From contig NZ_CP070982.1 in assembly GCF_018417595.1 (NCBI RefSeq), forward strand, positions 431,001 through 495,000: a stretch of 64,000 nt of DNA. Direction: 5' to 3'. The stretch is from Pseudomonas entomophila. Lineage in GTDB: Bacteria > Pseudomonadota > Gammaproteobacteria > Pseudomonadales > Pseudomonadaceae. Positions within the stretch are counted from its first letter, which is position 1; every line of letters begins with the position of its first letter. A model generated the notes under the pieces. That model was not told the DNA's origin. It did no database searches and saw only the letters and a program-made list of their open reading frames with translations. Both the position numbers and the translations under genes were made by a program. This document shows positions 1-7,170 of the stretch, one piece after another.

Positions 1-927
1 CAGTTGCAACTGGATATGCCAAAGCAACTGCCCTGAGAAGGCGTACAACACCTGTGTTCGGCAGCCTTGCAGCCAGCCACGTTGACGTAGTTCGGCCAGC
101 CAGCCACCGGGGCGGCTGTCATTCAGCATGGCCAGCAGCAGATCCAGCGCCTGCTCCGCGGCGGGGGGCAGGCCCTCATGGGCGAACAGCAGGTCGTGGC
201 GTGATCCGCGGGTCACGGGTGGCCGCAGGGGCCCGTCGAGCAAGGCTGGTGGCGCTTGCTGCTCGTGTCGAGCGCCCGCTGCGAACAGCTCGCCGAATTG
301 CCGGCCGAGTTGCTCCAGCGCGTCCAATGATTGTGGCCCGGCCAGGCTCAGGGTGATCTGCCCGCCCTGGTAAAAGTGCCGATGAAAATGTTCCAGTGCC
401 CGCTGGAAGGCGCCGTCCTGCAAAGGCAGGCTGTGTCGGTTGCCGGCATGGAATCCGCTGAGGGGGTGGCGTGGTGACACGGACTGGAGCAGGGCAAACT
501 GGTGCTGTGCTTCGCGGTTGCGCGACCAGGCGATAAATTCGGCATGGATCACCTCGCGCTCGCGGTGCTGGCGGTCCCGGCCGAGGTCGGGCTCGGCAAG
601 CATCTGGCACAGGCGCTCGAGCGCACCGGCCAGGGCGCTGGGCGGCACCTCGAAGAAGAAGTCGGTCGTGCGTTCGCGGGTGCTGGCATTGACCTGGCCA
701 CCCAGGCTCTGGACATGGCGCATCAGGCCGTCTTCCAGCGGGAAGCGTGCCGTGCCGAGGAAAAACAGGTGTTCGAGGAAGTGGGCCAGGCCGGGCCATT
801 TCGCCGGGGCATCGTGGCTGCCGGCATGCACCCGCAGTGCCGCGGCCGCACGCTTGAGGCGCGGTGCGTGGCGCAGGGTCAGTTGCAGGCCGTTGGCGAG
901 GGTGAGGTGGCGGAGGGTGTCTGGCAT
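1..927 (-). CDS. pqqF: Coenzyme PQQ biosynthesis protein PqqF, M16 zinc peptidase (C-terminus beyond window)
   Basis: This is an M16-family metallopeptidase; PqqF-type peptidases are thought to trim the PqqA-derived peptide during synthesis of the redox cofactor PQQ. The reading frame stays open for 309 codons from an ATG at 927 to the window edge, so the C-terminal part is missing here. The inverted zinc motif HxxEH is visible as HFLEH at residues 49-53, within a typical M16 N-terminal context (LAHFLEHLFFLGTARFP). The name rests on the family and on my recollection that pqqF lies next to the lysine-catabolism pair davA/davB in P. putida. The pqqABCDE genes would be expected just left of the window. 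Confidence 0.88.
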   Translation of the reverse strand, partial: MPDTLRHLTLANGLQLTLRHAPRLKRAAAALRVHAGSHDAPAKWPGLAHFLEHLFFLGTARFPLEDGLMRHVQSLGGQVNASTRERTTDFFFEVPPSALAGALERLCQMLAEPDLGRDRQHREREVIHAEFIAWSRNREAQHQFALLQSVSPRHPLSGFHAGNRHSLPLQDGAFQRALEHFHRHFYQGGQITLSLAGPQSLDALEQLGRQFGELFAAGARHEQQAPPALLDGPLRPPVTRGSRHDLLFAHEGLPPAAEQALDLLLAMLNDSRPGGWLAELRQRGWLQGCRTQVLYAFSGQLLWHIQLQL

Positions 928-1004
928 GACGCCATGCTAGCGCGCCAAGGCGAGGTTGTCTGTGTTCACCGGCAAAGCCATCCCATTGATCTGACGTGAC
1001 CTCT

Positions 1005-1072
1005 GTAGGAGCGGCTTTAGCCGCGATCGCCAGACACCGCGATACCTGCATCGCGGCTAAAGCTGCTCCTGC
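1005..1072. repeat. REP-like inverted pair (GTAGGAGCGGCTTTAGCCGCGAT family)
   Basis: Two inverted copies of a roughly 23-base palindromic unit, at 1005-1027 and 1050-1072, are separated by 22 bases between pqqF and davA. The same unit recurs near 39.3, 43.9 and 47.2 kb. Such paired units are typical of Pseudomonas REP/BIME elements, and on the leftward strand this one could also act as a transcription end for davA. Confidence 0.85.
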
Positions 1073-1083
1073 GTGACAGGGTG

Positions 1084-1878
1084 TCAGCCCCGGCGCCCGT
1101 GCAGTTCCTGGCGCAGGTCGGTGAGATACGGAAACGCCGCACGTCCGTTCAGGACACGCTCGCGCTGCAGGTCCGCCAGCAACTGGCACTCCTCGTGCCC
1201 CGCCATCGCCAGCACATCGCCATCCGGCCCGACGATGCTGCTCTGCCCGCAGTAGCGGATCTCGCTCTCGCTACCGCAATAGTTGGCATACACCAGGTAG
1301 CACTGGTTCTCTTGCGCCCGCGAGCGAACAGTCACCTGGCAGACGAAGTCGTAGGGCGCCATGTTCGCCGTCGGCACCAGGATCAGCTCGGCGCCCTCAA
1401 GTGCCAGGCGCCGGGCGTTTTCCGGGAACTCGATGTCGTAGCAGATCAGCATCCCGACTTTCCAGCCGTTCAGCTCGACCACCGGAAAGTGGTCGGCACC
1501 GGGGCTGAACATCGAGCGGTCGAGCTCACCGAACAGGTGGGTCTTGCGGTAGTTGCACAGGCTGCTGCCGTGGGCATCGATCAGTTGCACGCTGTTGTAG
1601 ATCGCACCGTCCTCGCCACGCTCCGGGTAGCCATAGATGATGGCGATCCGGTGCGTCTGGGCGATCTCCACCACGGTCATCGCCGATGGCCCATCGACGG
1701 CCTCGGCCAGGCGCTCTACCTGGTCCGGGCCGATGTTGTAGCCGCTGAGGAACATCTCCGGGCACACCAGTAACTGCGCGCCCTGGGCGGCAGCCTGCTG
1801 GGCCTGGTGGTGCAGGCGATCGAGGTTGCCGGGCACGTCCAGCGGGGCTGGCGTACCCTGGAACAGGGCGATGCGCAT
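1084..1878 (-). CDS. davA: 5-aminopentanamidase (delta-aminovaleramidase) DavA
   Basis: A nitrilase-superfamily amidase of 264 residues that hydrolyses 5-aminopentanamide to 5-aminovalerate and ammonia, the second step of the aminovalerate route of lysine degradation. The catalytic triad is visible as Glu41 (LVCPEMF), Lys112 (NYRKTHLF) and Cys146 (MLICYDIE). A longer frame extends upstream, but the ATG at 1878 gives the family-standard start MRIALFQG and is preceded by an AAGGAG ribosome binding site. It lies 16 bases downstream of davB on the same strand, so the two genes form one unit. The substrate is inferred from this pairing and from the described P. putida DavBA pathway. Confidence 0.92.
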   Translation of the reverse strand: MRIALFQGTPAPLDVPGNLDRLHHQAQQAAAQGAQLLVCPEMFLSGYNIGPDQVERLAEAVDGPSAMTVVEIAQTHRIAIIYGYPERGEDGAIYNSVQLIDAHGSSLCNYRKTHLFGELDRSMFSPGADHFPVVELNGWKVGMLICYDIEFPENARRLALEGAELILVPTANMAPYDFVCQVTVRSRAQENQCYLVYANYCGSESEIRYCGQSSIVGPDGDVLAMAGHEECQLLADLQRERVLNGRAAFPYLTDLRQELHGRRG

Positions 1879-1894
1879 GGCACTACTCCTTCGC

Positions 1895-3577
1895 TCAGTC
1901 GGCCAGGGCGATCGGTCCGATCTCGTGGAACACATCGCCTGGGCCGGGGTTGTCCGGGTGGGTCTGGCCACCGAAGTGGTTCATGATACCCCACACCGCA
2001 TTCAGCGAAGTCTGCACCGCGCCTTCCACCCAGGCCGGGGTCCACGACACGTCGTCGCCGGCGATGAAGATGCCGCGCTGTTCAGCAGGCATGTCCTGCT
2101 GCATGAAGTGCGCGTACATGCGCTGGTTGTAGCGGTAGTGGCCCGGCAGCGCGCCCTTGAAGGCGCCGAGGAAGTGCGGGTCGGCCTCCCACGAAATGGT
2201 GATCGGGTCGCCGATGATGTGCCCGGCGATATCGGTCTTCGGGTAGATCTTCTTCAGCGCGTCGAGGGCCAGCTGCACGCGCTTTTCCGTCGGGTGGGGC
2301 AGCATCTTCAGGGCGTCGCTCATCCAGGCGTAGGACAGGCAGATCACCCCCGGCTTGTCGTCGCCGTTGTCGAACAGGTAGGTGCCGCGGGTCAGCCGGT
2401 CGGTGAGGGTCATGCTCATCAGGTCGCGGCCGGTCTCCGGGTCCTTGTCCTTCCAGAACGGCCGGTCGACCATCACGAAGGTCTTCGACGACTGCATGTA
2501 GCGGGTGCGGTCCAGGGCCATCCACATCTTCTGCGAGAACAGCGATTCCTCGCAGTCGATCTGGGTGGTCAGCAGCCAGCTCTGGCAGGTGGTGAGCACC
2601 GCCGCATAGTGGCGGGTGTCGCCATAGTTGTCGGTGACCGCCAGGCGGCCATCGGTGGCACGGGCGATGCGCTTGACCCCGGCACGTGGTGCACCGCTGT
2701 GCAGGGTTTTCAGGCTGGTGCCGGCCGGCCAGTGGGCGCAGCGCTCCGGCGCATGGCGCCAGATCCCTTGTGGTACCTGCTCGACACCGCCCACCACCAG
2801 GTGCTGGTGATCGTCGCAGTTGGTCATCACCACGCGGAAGATTTCCAGCATCGAGTTGGGGAAGTCGGAGTCCCAGCCACCGGTGCCGAAGCCCACCTGG
2901 CCGAACACTTCGCGGTGCTGGAAGCTCAGCTTGGCGAACGAGCGCGAGGTGGCGACGAAGTCGTAGAAGGTGCGGTCGTCCCACAGTGGCACCAGCTTGT
3001 TCCACAGGTCCTTCAGGCGTGGCACATCGCGGTCGCGGATGGCCTGCTGGATATCGCCGAACTGCGCGCCGCTCTCCAGGGCGTCGGCCCAGGCGTCGGC
3101 CACTTCGTGGAACAGCTGCGGCAGATCGGCGGACTTCTCGGCGTAGTAGGTCTGGCCCTCCAGGTCGATCACCGTGCTGCCCGAGGCGGGGGTGAGCGGG
3201 TTGGGGAAGGGCTTGGTCTCAAGGCCCAGCTTGTCGACGTAGTGGTAGAACGCCGTGGACGAGACCGGGAAGCGCATGCCGCCCAGTTCGGCGACGATAC
3301 CATCGGTGCCGTTGAAGGCCTGGGAGCGCAGCCGGCCGCCCAGTTTGGAGGCCTCGTACACCACGGGCTTGAGGCCTAGCTTCATCAGTTCGTAGGCCGC
3401 CACCAGCCCGGCGATGCCGCCACCGACGATCGCCACTTCCTCGCCATGCCGTTCCTTGGGGATGCTGCCCAGGCCGGCCGGGTGTTCCAGCCAGTCATCG
3501 AAGGCGAAAGGGAAGTCCGGGCCGAAGATGGTGATGGGTTTCTTGCCGTCGGCGGGGTGGCGGTTTTTCTTGTTCAT
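1895..3577 (-). CDS. davB: L-lysine 2-monooxygenase DavB
   Basis: A flavin amine oxidase-family monooxygenase of 560 residues. DavB converts L-lysine with oxygen to 5-aminopentanamide, CO2 and water. The FAD-binding Rossmann motif VGGGIAG lies at residues 51-57, followed by a second flavin motif (EASKLGGRLRS). Related enzymes are often labelled tryptophan 2-monooxygenase. The directly coupled amidase davA and the P. putida context favour lysine as substrate. An Lrp/AsnC regulator lies about 1.6 kb upstream, a plausible controller for an amino-acid catabolic pair. Confidence 0.9.
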   Translation of the reverse strand: MNKKNRHPADGKKPITIFGPDFPFAFDDWLEHPAGLGSIPKERHGEEVAIVGGGIAGLVAAYELMKLGLKPVVYEASKLGGRLRSQAFNGTDGIVAELGGMRFPVSSTAFYHYVDKLGLETKPFPNPLTPASGSTVIDLEGQTYYAEKSADLPQLFHEVADAWADALESGAQFGDIQQAIRDRDVPRLKDLWNKLVPLWDDRTFYDFVATSRSFAKLSFQHREVFGQVGFGTGGWDSDFPNSMLEIFRVVMTNCDDHQHLVVGGVEQVPQGIWRHAPERCAHWPAGTSLKTLHSGAPRAGVKRIARATDGRLAVTDNYGDTRHYAAVLTTCQSWLLTTQIDCEESLFSQKMWMALDRTRYMQSSKTFVMVDRPFWKDKDPETGRDLMSMTLTDRLTRGTYLFDNGDDKPGVICLSYAWMSDALKMLPHPTEKRVQLALDALKKIYPKTDIAGHIIGDPITISWEADPHFLGAFKGALPGHYRYNQRMYAHFMQQDMPAEQRGIFIAGDDVSWTPAWVEGAVQTSLNAVWGIMNHFGGQTHPDNPGPGDVFHEIGPIALAD

Positions 3578-3626
3578 TGGGTGACCTTGCCAGGGAGGCT
3601 GCGCAGGGGGCGGAGCCTGAGTATAG

Positions 3627-3647
3627 AAAATGACTAGTGGCCATTTT
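3627..3647. promoter_or_regulatory. Candidate operator upstream of davB (AAAATG-N9-CATTTT)
   Basis: An inverted repeat with perfect 6-base arms, at 3627-3632 and 3642-3647, in an AT-rich patch about 50 bases upstream of the davB start. The size and position fit a regulator site. Lrp/AsnC control from the nearby lrp-type gene is only an inference. Confidence 0.35.
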
Positions 3648-3739
3648 ATGAAGCGCGGCGGTCGTAATTAAGATGCAGAGTGGTGTCGTTATGCAGCTTG
3701 TTTCGTCTAAATGACCTAATGATTTTCAAGAGTGACGAG

Positions 3740-4054
3740 CTACCGCAAAGTAGACAGGTGCTCGACGGTTTCCGGGTACTTTTGCACCAGTCGGATAAGG
3801 GCCACGGCCTGGGCGTTGGGCTTGGAGCGCCCCTGTTCCCAGTTTTCAAGGGTGCGAACGTTGGTACGCAAGTAAGCGGCGAACACCGCGCGCGACATGT
3901 TGAGCTGCTGGCGCAGGTCGGTAAGCTCGTTCGGGGCCAAGGGGGCCAGTTCCTCGAAGGCGACCTTGTGCGAACGCAAGGTCAGCTTGCCGGTACGTTC
4001 CTCGGCCAGGGCGTCGAAGCCTTCGGTGAGCTCAGTGAAGATGTTGCGTGGCAT
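3740..4054 (-). CDS. HTH-type antitoxin / repressor (HigA-like, NadS-like)
   Basis: A 104-residue protein with a C-terminal helix-turn-helix (roughly residues 47-90: LRQQLNMSRAVFAAYLRTN, then VRTLENWEQGRSKPN) and the tail typical of antitoxins paired with HigB2/RelE-like toxins. The ATG at 4054 follows GAGGA at good spacing. In this toxin-first arrangement, the intact toxin frame would overlap the antitoxin start by 23 bases, as is common in such operons. It probably neutralises the toxin and represses the shared promoter. The toxin appears damaged, so it may now act only as a repressor or as an orphan. Confidence 0.8.
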   Translation of the reverse strand: MPRNIFTELTEGFDALAEERTGKLTLRSHKVAFEELAPLAPNELTDLRQQLNMSRAVFAAYLRTNVRTLENWEQGRSKPNAQAVALIRLVQKYPETVEHLSTLR

Positions 4055-4395
4055 TGGTCGTCCTCATCAGGTATTCGTGCTCAAGCAGCTGTTTCAGCGC
4101 TTGGCACTGCTGTGGCGTCAAGGTCGTCCTGGACTTCCTTGCCGCAGAGCGTGAAGAGCCAGAACTGCTGCCCGGTGGACCACCAGTAGTAGATGATCCG
4201 GATTCCGCCTCGCTTGCCTTTGTGGCGCATTGTGTTGGCGAAGCGCATTTTCCTGAGACCACCTGTGCCCTTGATGACATCACCGATGTGGGGATGCATG
4301 AGGAGCAATCGTTGCAGCAGGCGGAAATCGGTGTCGTCGAGGTATTGGCTGCGGTGGCGCTCGAAAGCAGGTAGTTCAACGAATAGGGCGTCCAT
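4032..4395 (-). pseudogene. Frameshifted HigB/RelE-like toxin
   Basis: The first ~85 residues (start MDALFVELPAFERHR at 4395) match the HigB2-like RelE-superfamily pattern, including GTGGLRKMRFA and KRGGIRIIYYWWSTGQQFWLFTL. After KEVQDDL the frame runs into an unrelated 12-residue tail and stops at 4081. The neighbouring frame continues with a plausible C-terminus (TPQQCQALKQLLEHEYLMR) ending at 4032, inside the antitoxin start. The span 4032-4395 is 364 bases, one more than a multiple of three, and dropping one T near 4122-4124 restores a full frame. A TTG at 4446 would add 17 residues, but the ATG at 4395 gives the usual family N-terminus. It could be a true mutation or a sequencing error. 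Confidence 0.72.
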
Positions 4396-4406
4396 ATTTT
4401 GTACGC

Positions 4407-4422
4407 TATCTACGTATAGCTT
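4407..4422. promoter_or_regulatory. Candidate autoregulatory operator of the HigBA-like pair
   Basis: An imperfect palindrome with arms GCTAT and ATAGC sits just upstream of the toxin ATG, where toxin-antitoxin operons usually carry the antitoxin or complex binding site. This is inferred from sequence and position only. Confidence 0.35.
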
Positions 4423-4676
4423 CTGATGGGATGGCCGGCGCGTCAATAGGGCGAGCCCGTTTCAGCCTAAGCGCAGATCTGGCGAGGAGGAGTGGGGGAG
4501 AATTGCTGGATGTGTCGTGAAACCGTGGGTTTAGAGGGGGGCAGGCCGGTGTAAGACGTTGGATCCTGTGGGTCCTCTCAGCCATTTCCTACATATGAGA
4601 TTTTGATTGGGACCTATCCTACAAGCCGTGCCGTCTCGGTCCGGCTTCCAAGGTATCTATTCGCGGTTAACTTTTG

Positions 4677-4702
4677 CCGGTCACCGCACATTCGGTGACC
4701 GG
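4677..4702 (+). other. Perfect 10-bp stem-loop in leader of DUF3077-type gene
   Basis: Arms 4677-4686 and 4693-4702 are exact complements around a CACATT loop. No T-run follows, so it is not an ordinary terminator. It immediately precedes the larger folded element at 4705-4805 and may be part of the same RNA. Confidence 0.6.
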
Positions 4703-4704
4703 GC

Positions 4705-4805
4705 GTGAGAACCCGATACCAACTTGAGCGCCGAGGCGTGCGTTATGGCAGCCCTGCGCGGGCAGGCTTTTGCCTGGCCGGTTTCCAAGTTGGCCGGATT
4801 CTCAC
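4705..4805 (+). ncRNA. Structured RNA leader, possibly C4-like antisense/attenuator element
   Basis: Two nested long-range stems can be read directly. GTGAGAA (4705-4711) pairs with TTCTCAC (4799-4805), and CCAACTTG (4719-4726) pairs with CAAGTTGG (4786-4793). They enclose short GC hairpins, for example 4763-4767 with 4772-4776. The 3' arms can instead pair with copies placed nearer the gene: TTCTCAC with a second GTGAGAA at 4833-4839, and CCAAGTTG (4785-4792) with CAACTTGG at 4867-4874, ten bases before the ATG at 4885. GGCAGCC (4747-4753) also matches GGCTGCC (4815-4821). The layout recalls C4-type antisense RNAs that control a downstream gene. The family assignment is not certain. Confidence 0.5.
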
Positions 4806-4884
4806 CCCGCGTATGGCTGCCACCTTGATCCCGTGAGAAGGATGCAGAGGGCAGTTATCCCAGACTCAACTTGGATACTGCGCT

Positions 4885-5175
4885 ATGAAAAAGATCGTCC
4901 CAGACCCACCCCTGAAGTTGAACCCCACCACCGAGCAGTCCTTCTGCACCTGCCAGTCCAGCCACCCACCGATCTTCACCGTCCGCCCCGGCGTCGACGC
5001 CGCCGACGCCTTGGTCCACGCCAGCATGCTGGCCCGCGCCATCCAGGAGATCGCCGACAACTACGCCCTGCATCACGCCCCCGAAGCGAACCGGGCGATG
5101 ATCTGGTCGATCCTGCATTCGGCGGAAACGCTCAGGGCATTGCTGGAGGGATTGCTCGACGCAATGGAAGCCTGA
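4885..5175 (+). CDS. Small DUF3077/DUF6124-type protein of unknown function
   Basis: A 96-residue, mostly helical protein containing IFTVRPGVDAADALVHASMLA, a pattern I associate with small Pseudomonas DUF3077/DUF6124-type proteins. No catalytic motif, signal peptide or membrane segment is visible, and the function is unknown. The gene stands alone, converging on the lrp-type gene with an 18-base gap. It is preceded by an extensively folded leader whose alternative pairing reaches to within about ten bases of the start codon, so translation is probably controlled by RNA structure. Confidence 0.7.
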   Translation: MKKIVPDPPLKLNPTTEQSFCTCQSSHPPIFTVRPGVDAADALVHASMLARAIQEIADNYALHHAPEANRAMIWSILHSAETLRALLEGLLDAMEA

Positions 5176-5193
5176 CGGCAAGACGCGGGGCAG

Positions 5194-5655
5194 TCAGCCC
5201 GGCTGCCCCCGGTCCACCTTGCTGCTGAGGATGATCGACGTGGTGGTCTTCTCCACTCCGTCGAGGCTGCCGATCTGGTCGAGCAGTTGGTCCAGTTGTT
5301 CGGGCGAATCGCTGTGCAGCCAGGCGACATAGTCGAACTCGCCGCTCACCGCGCACAGTTGCTGCACCTGCCCCATGGCCGACAGCCGCCGTACTACTTC
5401 CTTGCCCGAGCGCGGCTGCACCTTGATCCCCACATAGGCCTGCAAGCCCCCGCCAATCAAGCGCTGGCCCAGGCGCACGCCGTAGCCGGTGATCACCTTG
5501 CTCTTTTCCAGCCGCGCCAGGCGCGAGTTCACCGTGGTGCGGGCGATGCCCAGCTGGCGGGCGAGGGTGGCGACGCTTTCCCGGGCGTTGATCTGCAACA
5601 GAGCGATCAACTGGCGGTCGATTTCGTCGAGGGCGATGGGGCGGGTGTCTGGCAT
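5194..5655 (-). CDS. Lrp/AsnC family transcriptional regulator
   Basis: A 153-residue regulator with an N-terminal winged helix-turn-helix (LDEIDRQLIALLQINARES, then a recognition helix in TTVNSRLARLEKSKVITGY) and a C-terminal RAM/ligand-sensing domain (AYVGIKVQ, then FDYVAWLHSD). The ATG at 5655 is chosen over an upstream TTG at 5679 because it has an AAGGA site at proper spacing. Proteins of this family sense amino acids. Proximity to davBA suggests lysine or a related compound as effector, but that is inference. The two toxin-antitoxin loci on either side suggest that insertions have separated it from its neighbours. Confidence 0.9.
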   Translation of the reverse strand: MPDTRPIALDEIDRQLIALLQINARESVATLARQLGIARTTVNSRLARLEKSKVITGYGVRLGQRLIGGGLQAYVGIKVQPRSGKEVVRRLSAMGQVQQLCAVSGEFDYVAWLHSDSPEQLDQLLDQIGSLDGVEKTTTSIILSSKVDRGQPG

Positions 5656-6020
5656 TCTGAGGTCCTTGCTCGGCGGCAAGCCAGCCTAGCCATGCTGTGT
5701 AGGATTGTGAAGTGTCAGGTCAGGATGAGTTCGCCGTTTGATGCTCCCGCAGGGGCTTGCGACTGCATGTCAATGGAGGGCGTGCCCAGTGCTGAATTCA
5801 GCAGCATTGCGCCTTTTCCAGGAGGTGTCGCCAACACTCGGGCACAATTACCGATGGCGACCTGGGACTGGCTGTATGAAAAGGATGAGAGGTGGGCGCG
5901 CGCACTGGTGTTCGCGGCTTGCTTCGTCAGTTCAGTATGGGCGCTGGGCGCCCGCACTGTTTGAAGCTTTGCTTATGTCGCAAATTCTCGCACGCTCATT
6001 GAATCGTCCAGTATGTTGCT
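5656..6020. other. Intergenic stretch without a supported gene
   Basis: These 365 bases lie upstream of the lrp-type gene and downstream of a toxin gene. Short open frames exist on both strands, but none has a recognisable protein pattern or a convincing ribosome site. The first ~80 bases should hold the lrp promoter. The rest may be decayed remnants. Confidence 0.5.
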
Positions 6021-6386
6021 TCAAGGCAGCGAACCAAGAATGGCGTAGTCCACGAGTGCACGTTCGACGCTCTGCCTTTGGTTGATGAACAGAATGACCG
6101 TCACAGTCAGTGACAGCTCGTTCACTTCGTAAAAGACGCGGAAGTTCTCAACGAGCAGGCGGCGAAACTTCGTGATGCCGAGCTTGGCGAGTTCAGGAGC
6201 TACAGGGTAGGCATTTGGGGCGGCACCGAGCAGCGATACGACTTGGTCAACCAGTGGCATCACATGCCCGTAGGCTGCTGCTTGGGACACTTCGGTGGGG
6301 GCATGGCCAGCAAGGAATTGGATCTGATTTTCAATGCTGAATTGTGCAGTGTTGGCGAGAATTACGGTGTATTTTTTTTTGGACAT
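6021..6386 (-). CDS. RelE/ParE-superfamily toxin
   Basis: A 121-residue basic protein with a ParE/RelE-like layout: an N-terminal strand YTVILANTAQFSIENQIQFLA, and a central to C-terminal KFRRLLVENFRVFYEVNELSLTVTVILFINQRQS with the usual Arg-rich turn and Tyr-containing strands. It follows a Phd/YefM-type antitoxin by 15 bases, the antitoxin-first order typical of relBE/parDE-like operons. The likely role is mRNA cleavage or gyrase poisoning when free, though which of the two cannot be told from sequence alone. The frame is intact. Confidence 0.82.
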   Translation of the reverse strand: MSKKKYTVILANTAQFSIENQIQFLAGHAPTEVSQAAAYGHVMPLVDQVVSLLGAAPNAYPVAPELAKLGITKFRRLLVENFRVFYEVNELSLTVTVILFINQRQSVERALVDYAILGSLP

Positions 6387-6401
6387 AAGCCCTCCAGTTA
6401 A

Positions 6402-6650
6402 TTATTCATTTAGGTACCTCCTGGCCATGCGAGCCTTGAAGTCGTCTACGGAGCAGTACATGCCTTGCTCTGCCTCGCGCGAGCCGATCGCGAGAAAACG
6501 AGCCAGTGCAATGGCTTCATCACGTCGCATGCGATCAGCGTACGATTCGATGACATAAGCGGCTTTACCGTTCTGTGTAACGACCATGGGTTCTGCAAGA
6601 TCCAGGTCTGCTGCGTGTTGTTTCAAGTAGCTAATGGTCTCAATTCGCAT
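6402..6650 (-). CDS. Phd/YefM-family antitoxin
   Basis: An 82-residue protein with the Phd/YefM N-terminal DNA-binding pattern ([32 protein letters not shown]) and a C-terminal toxin-binding tail ([16 protein letters not shown]). The start at 6650 has a strong GGAGGA site. It should neutralise the RelE/ParE-like toxin encoded 15 bases downstream and autorepress the operon. The Phd fold paired with a RelE-type toxin is a common mix-and-match combination. Confidence 0.85.
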   Translation of the reverse strand: MRIETISYLKQHAADLDLAEPMVVTQNGKAAYVIESYADRMRRDEAIALARFLAIGSREAEQGMYCSVDDFKARMARRYLNE

Positions 6651-7142
6651 CGAGAGTCCTCCGGGCCGTGTTAGGGCTTCGGTAATGGGCGTCGTGCCCA
6701 GTCAATTTTCAAATCTAAAGCCGAGTTGTCTCGACTGATCCAATTATAGTCTAAATTCAGGCTTAAAGTCAATGTGAATCACAGCGAGAGTGGAATTGCA
6801 ACCTATAAATGTGATGCGGTTCACATTTATAGGTTGCAGGTCGAGGTCTCGTTGGTGATTGTGGGCGCAATGGATATCCATACGGCGTGTTCGCCGGATG
6901 CTCCGCGCTGCAGGGGTACGGGTGATGGCCTGTGTTACCAACGTCATTCAGCAATGCCATGGCGAGGCTCGCACCCAGCGCTGGCATCCCTATCTCGAGT
7001 GTGAGCGGTACTGTGCTGAATTCATCAGACCGCACACCTGCTATGGCATGAATACATCTCAGTTTGCTCCGCAAACTATATTGCATTCATCTGCAGATTC
7101 ATCGCTGGGATTTAATTCGGCAACGAGTGCCTTAGAAAGTCG
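6651..7142. other. Non-coding, AT-richer stretch between toxin-antitoxin locus and tRNA
   Basis: About 490 bases with no gene I can support. They hold the antitoxin promoter region near 6660-6760, a 42-base perfect palindrome at 6797-6838 and otherwise unremarkable sequence. Several overlapping short frames exist on both strands with no family resemblance. Its position just past the 3' end of a tRNA gene, next to a toxin-antitoxin pair, fits a site of past insertion and decay. Confidence 0.55.
6797..6838. promoter_or_regulatory. Perfect 18-bp-arm palindrome with an ideal CRP-type core
   Basis: Arms 6797-6814 and 6821-6838 are exact reverse complements separated by TGCGGT. The core TGTGA-N6-TCACA (6810-6825) with flanking AAA/TTT equals the classical CRP consensus. 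A Crp/Vfr gene is present in this window (52.9 kb). No clear promoter or target gene adjoins it. The antitoxin start lies about 150 bases away on the left and the tRNA 330 bases away on the right. It could be a CRP site, a cruciform or the end of a lost element. Confidence 0.55.
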
Positions 7143-7165
7143 AAAGCCGCGCAGTGCGCGGCTTT
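7143..7165 (-). terminator. Terminator after tRNA-Ile
   Basis: A perfect 10-bp stem (AAAGCCGCGC and GCGCGGCTTT) with a 3-base loop lies 5 bases beyond the encoded CCA end of the leftward tRNA. On the minus strand the stem ends in TTT and is followed by CGACTTTC, a modest but plausible T-tail. Confidence 0.75.
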
Positions 7166-7170
7166 GAAGG

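Noticed and set aside
1826..3379. Long plus-strand frame of 517 codons opposite davB
   Set aside because: The minus strand carries an intact FAD motif and a full-length monooxygenase. The plus-strand translation has no family resemblance.
6774..7167. Overlapping short frames on both strands around the palindrome
   Set aside because: No ribosome sites and no family resemblance. They read through the palindrome and the tRNA terminator, so they are treated as non-coding.
3740..7167. Search for an integrase, att duplication or CRISPR in the accessory zone
   Set aside because: No integrase or transposase frame, no direct repeat of the tRNA 3' end and no regularly spaced repeats were found, so no mobile element is called.
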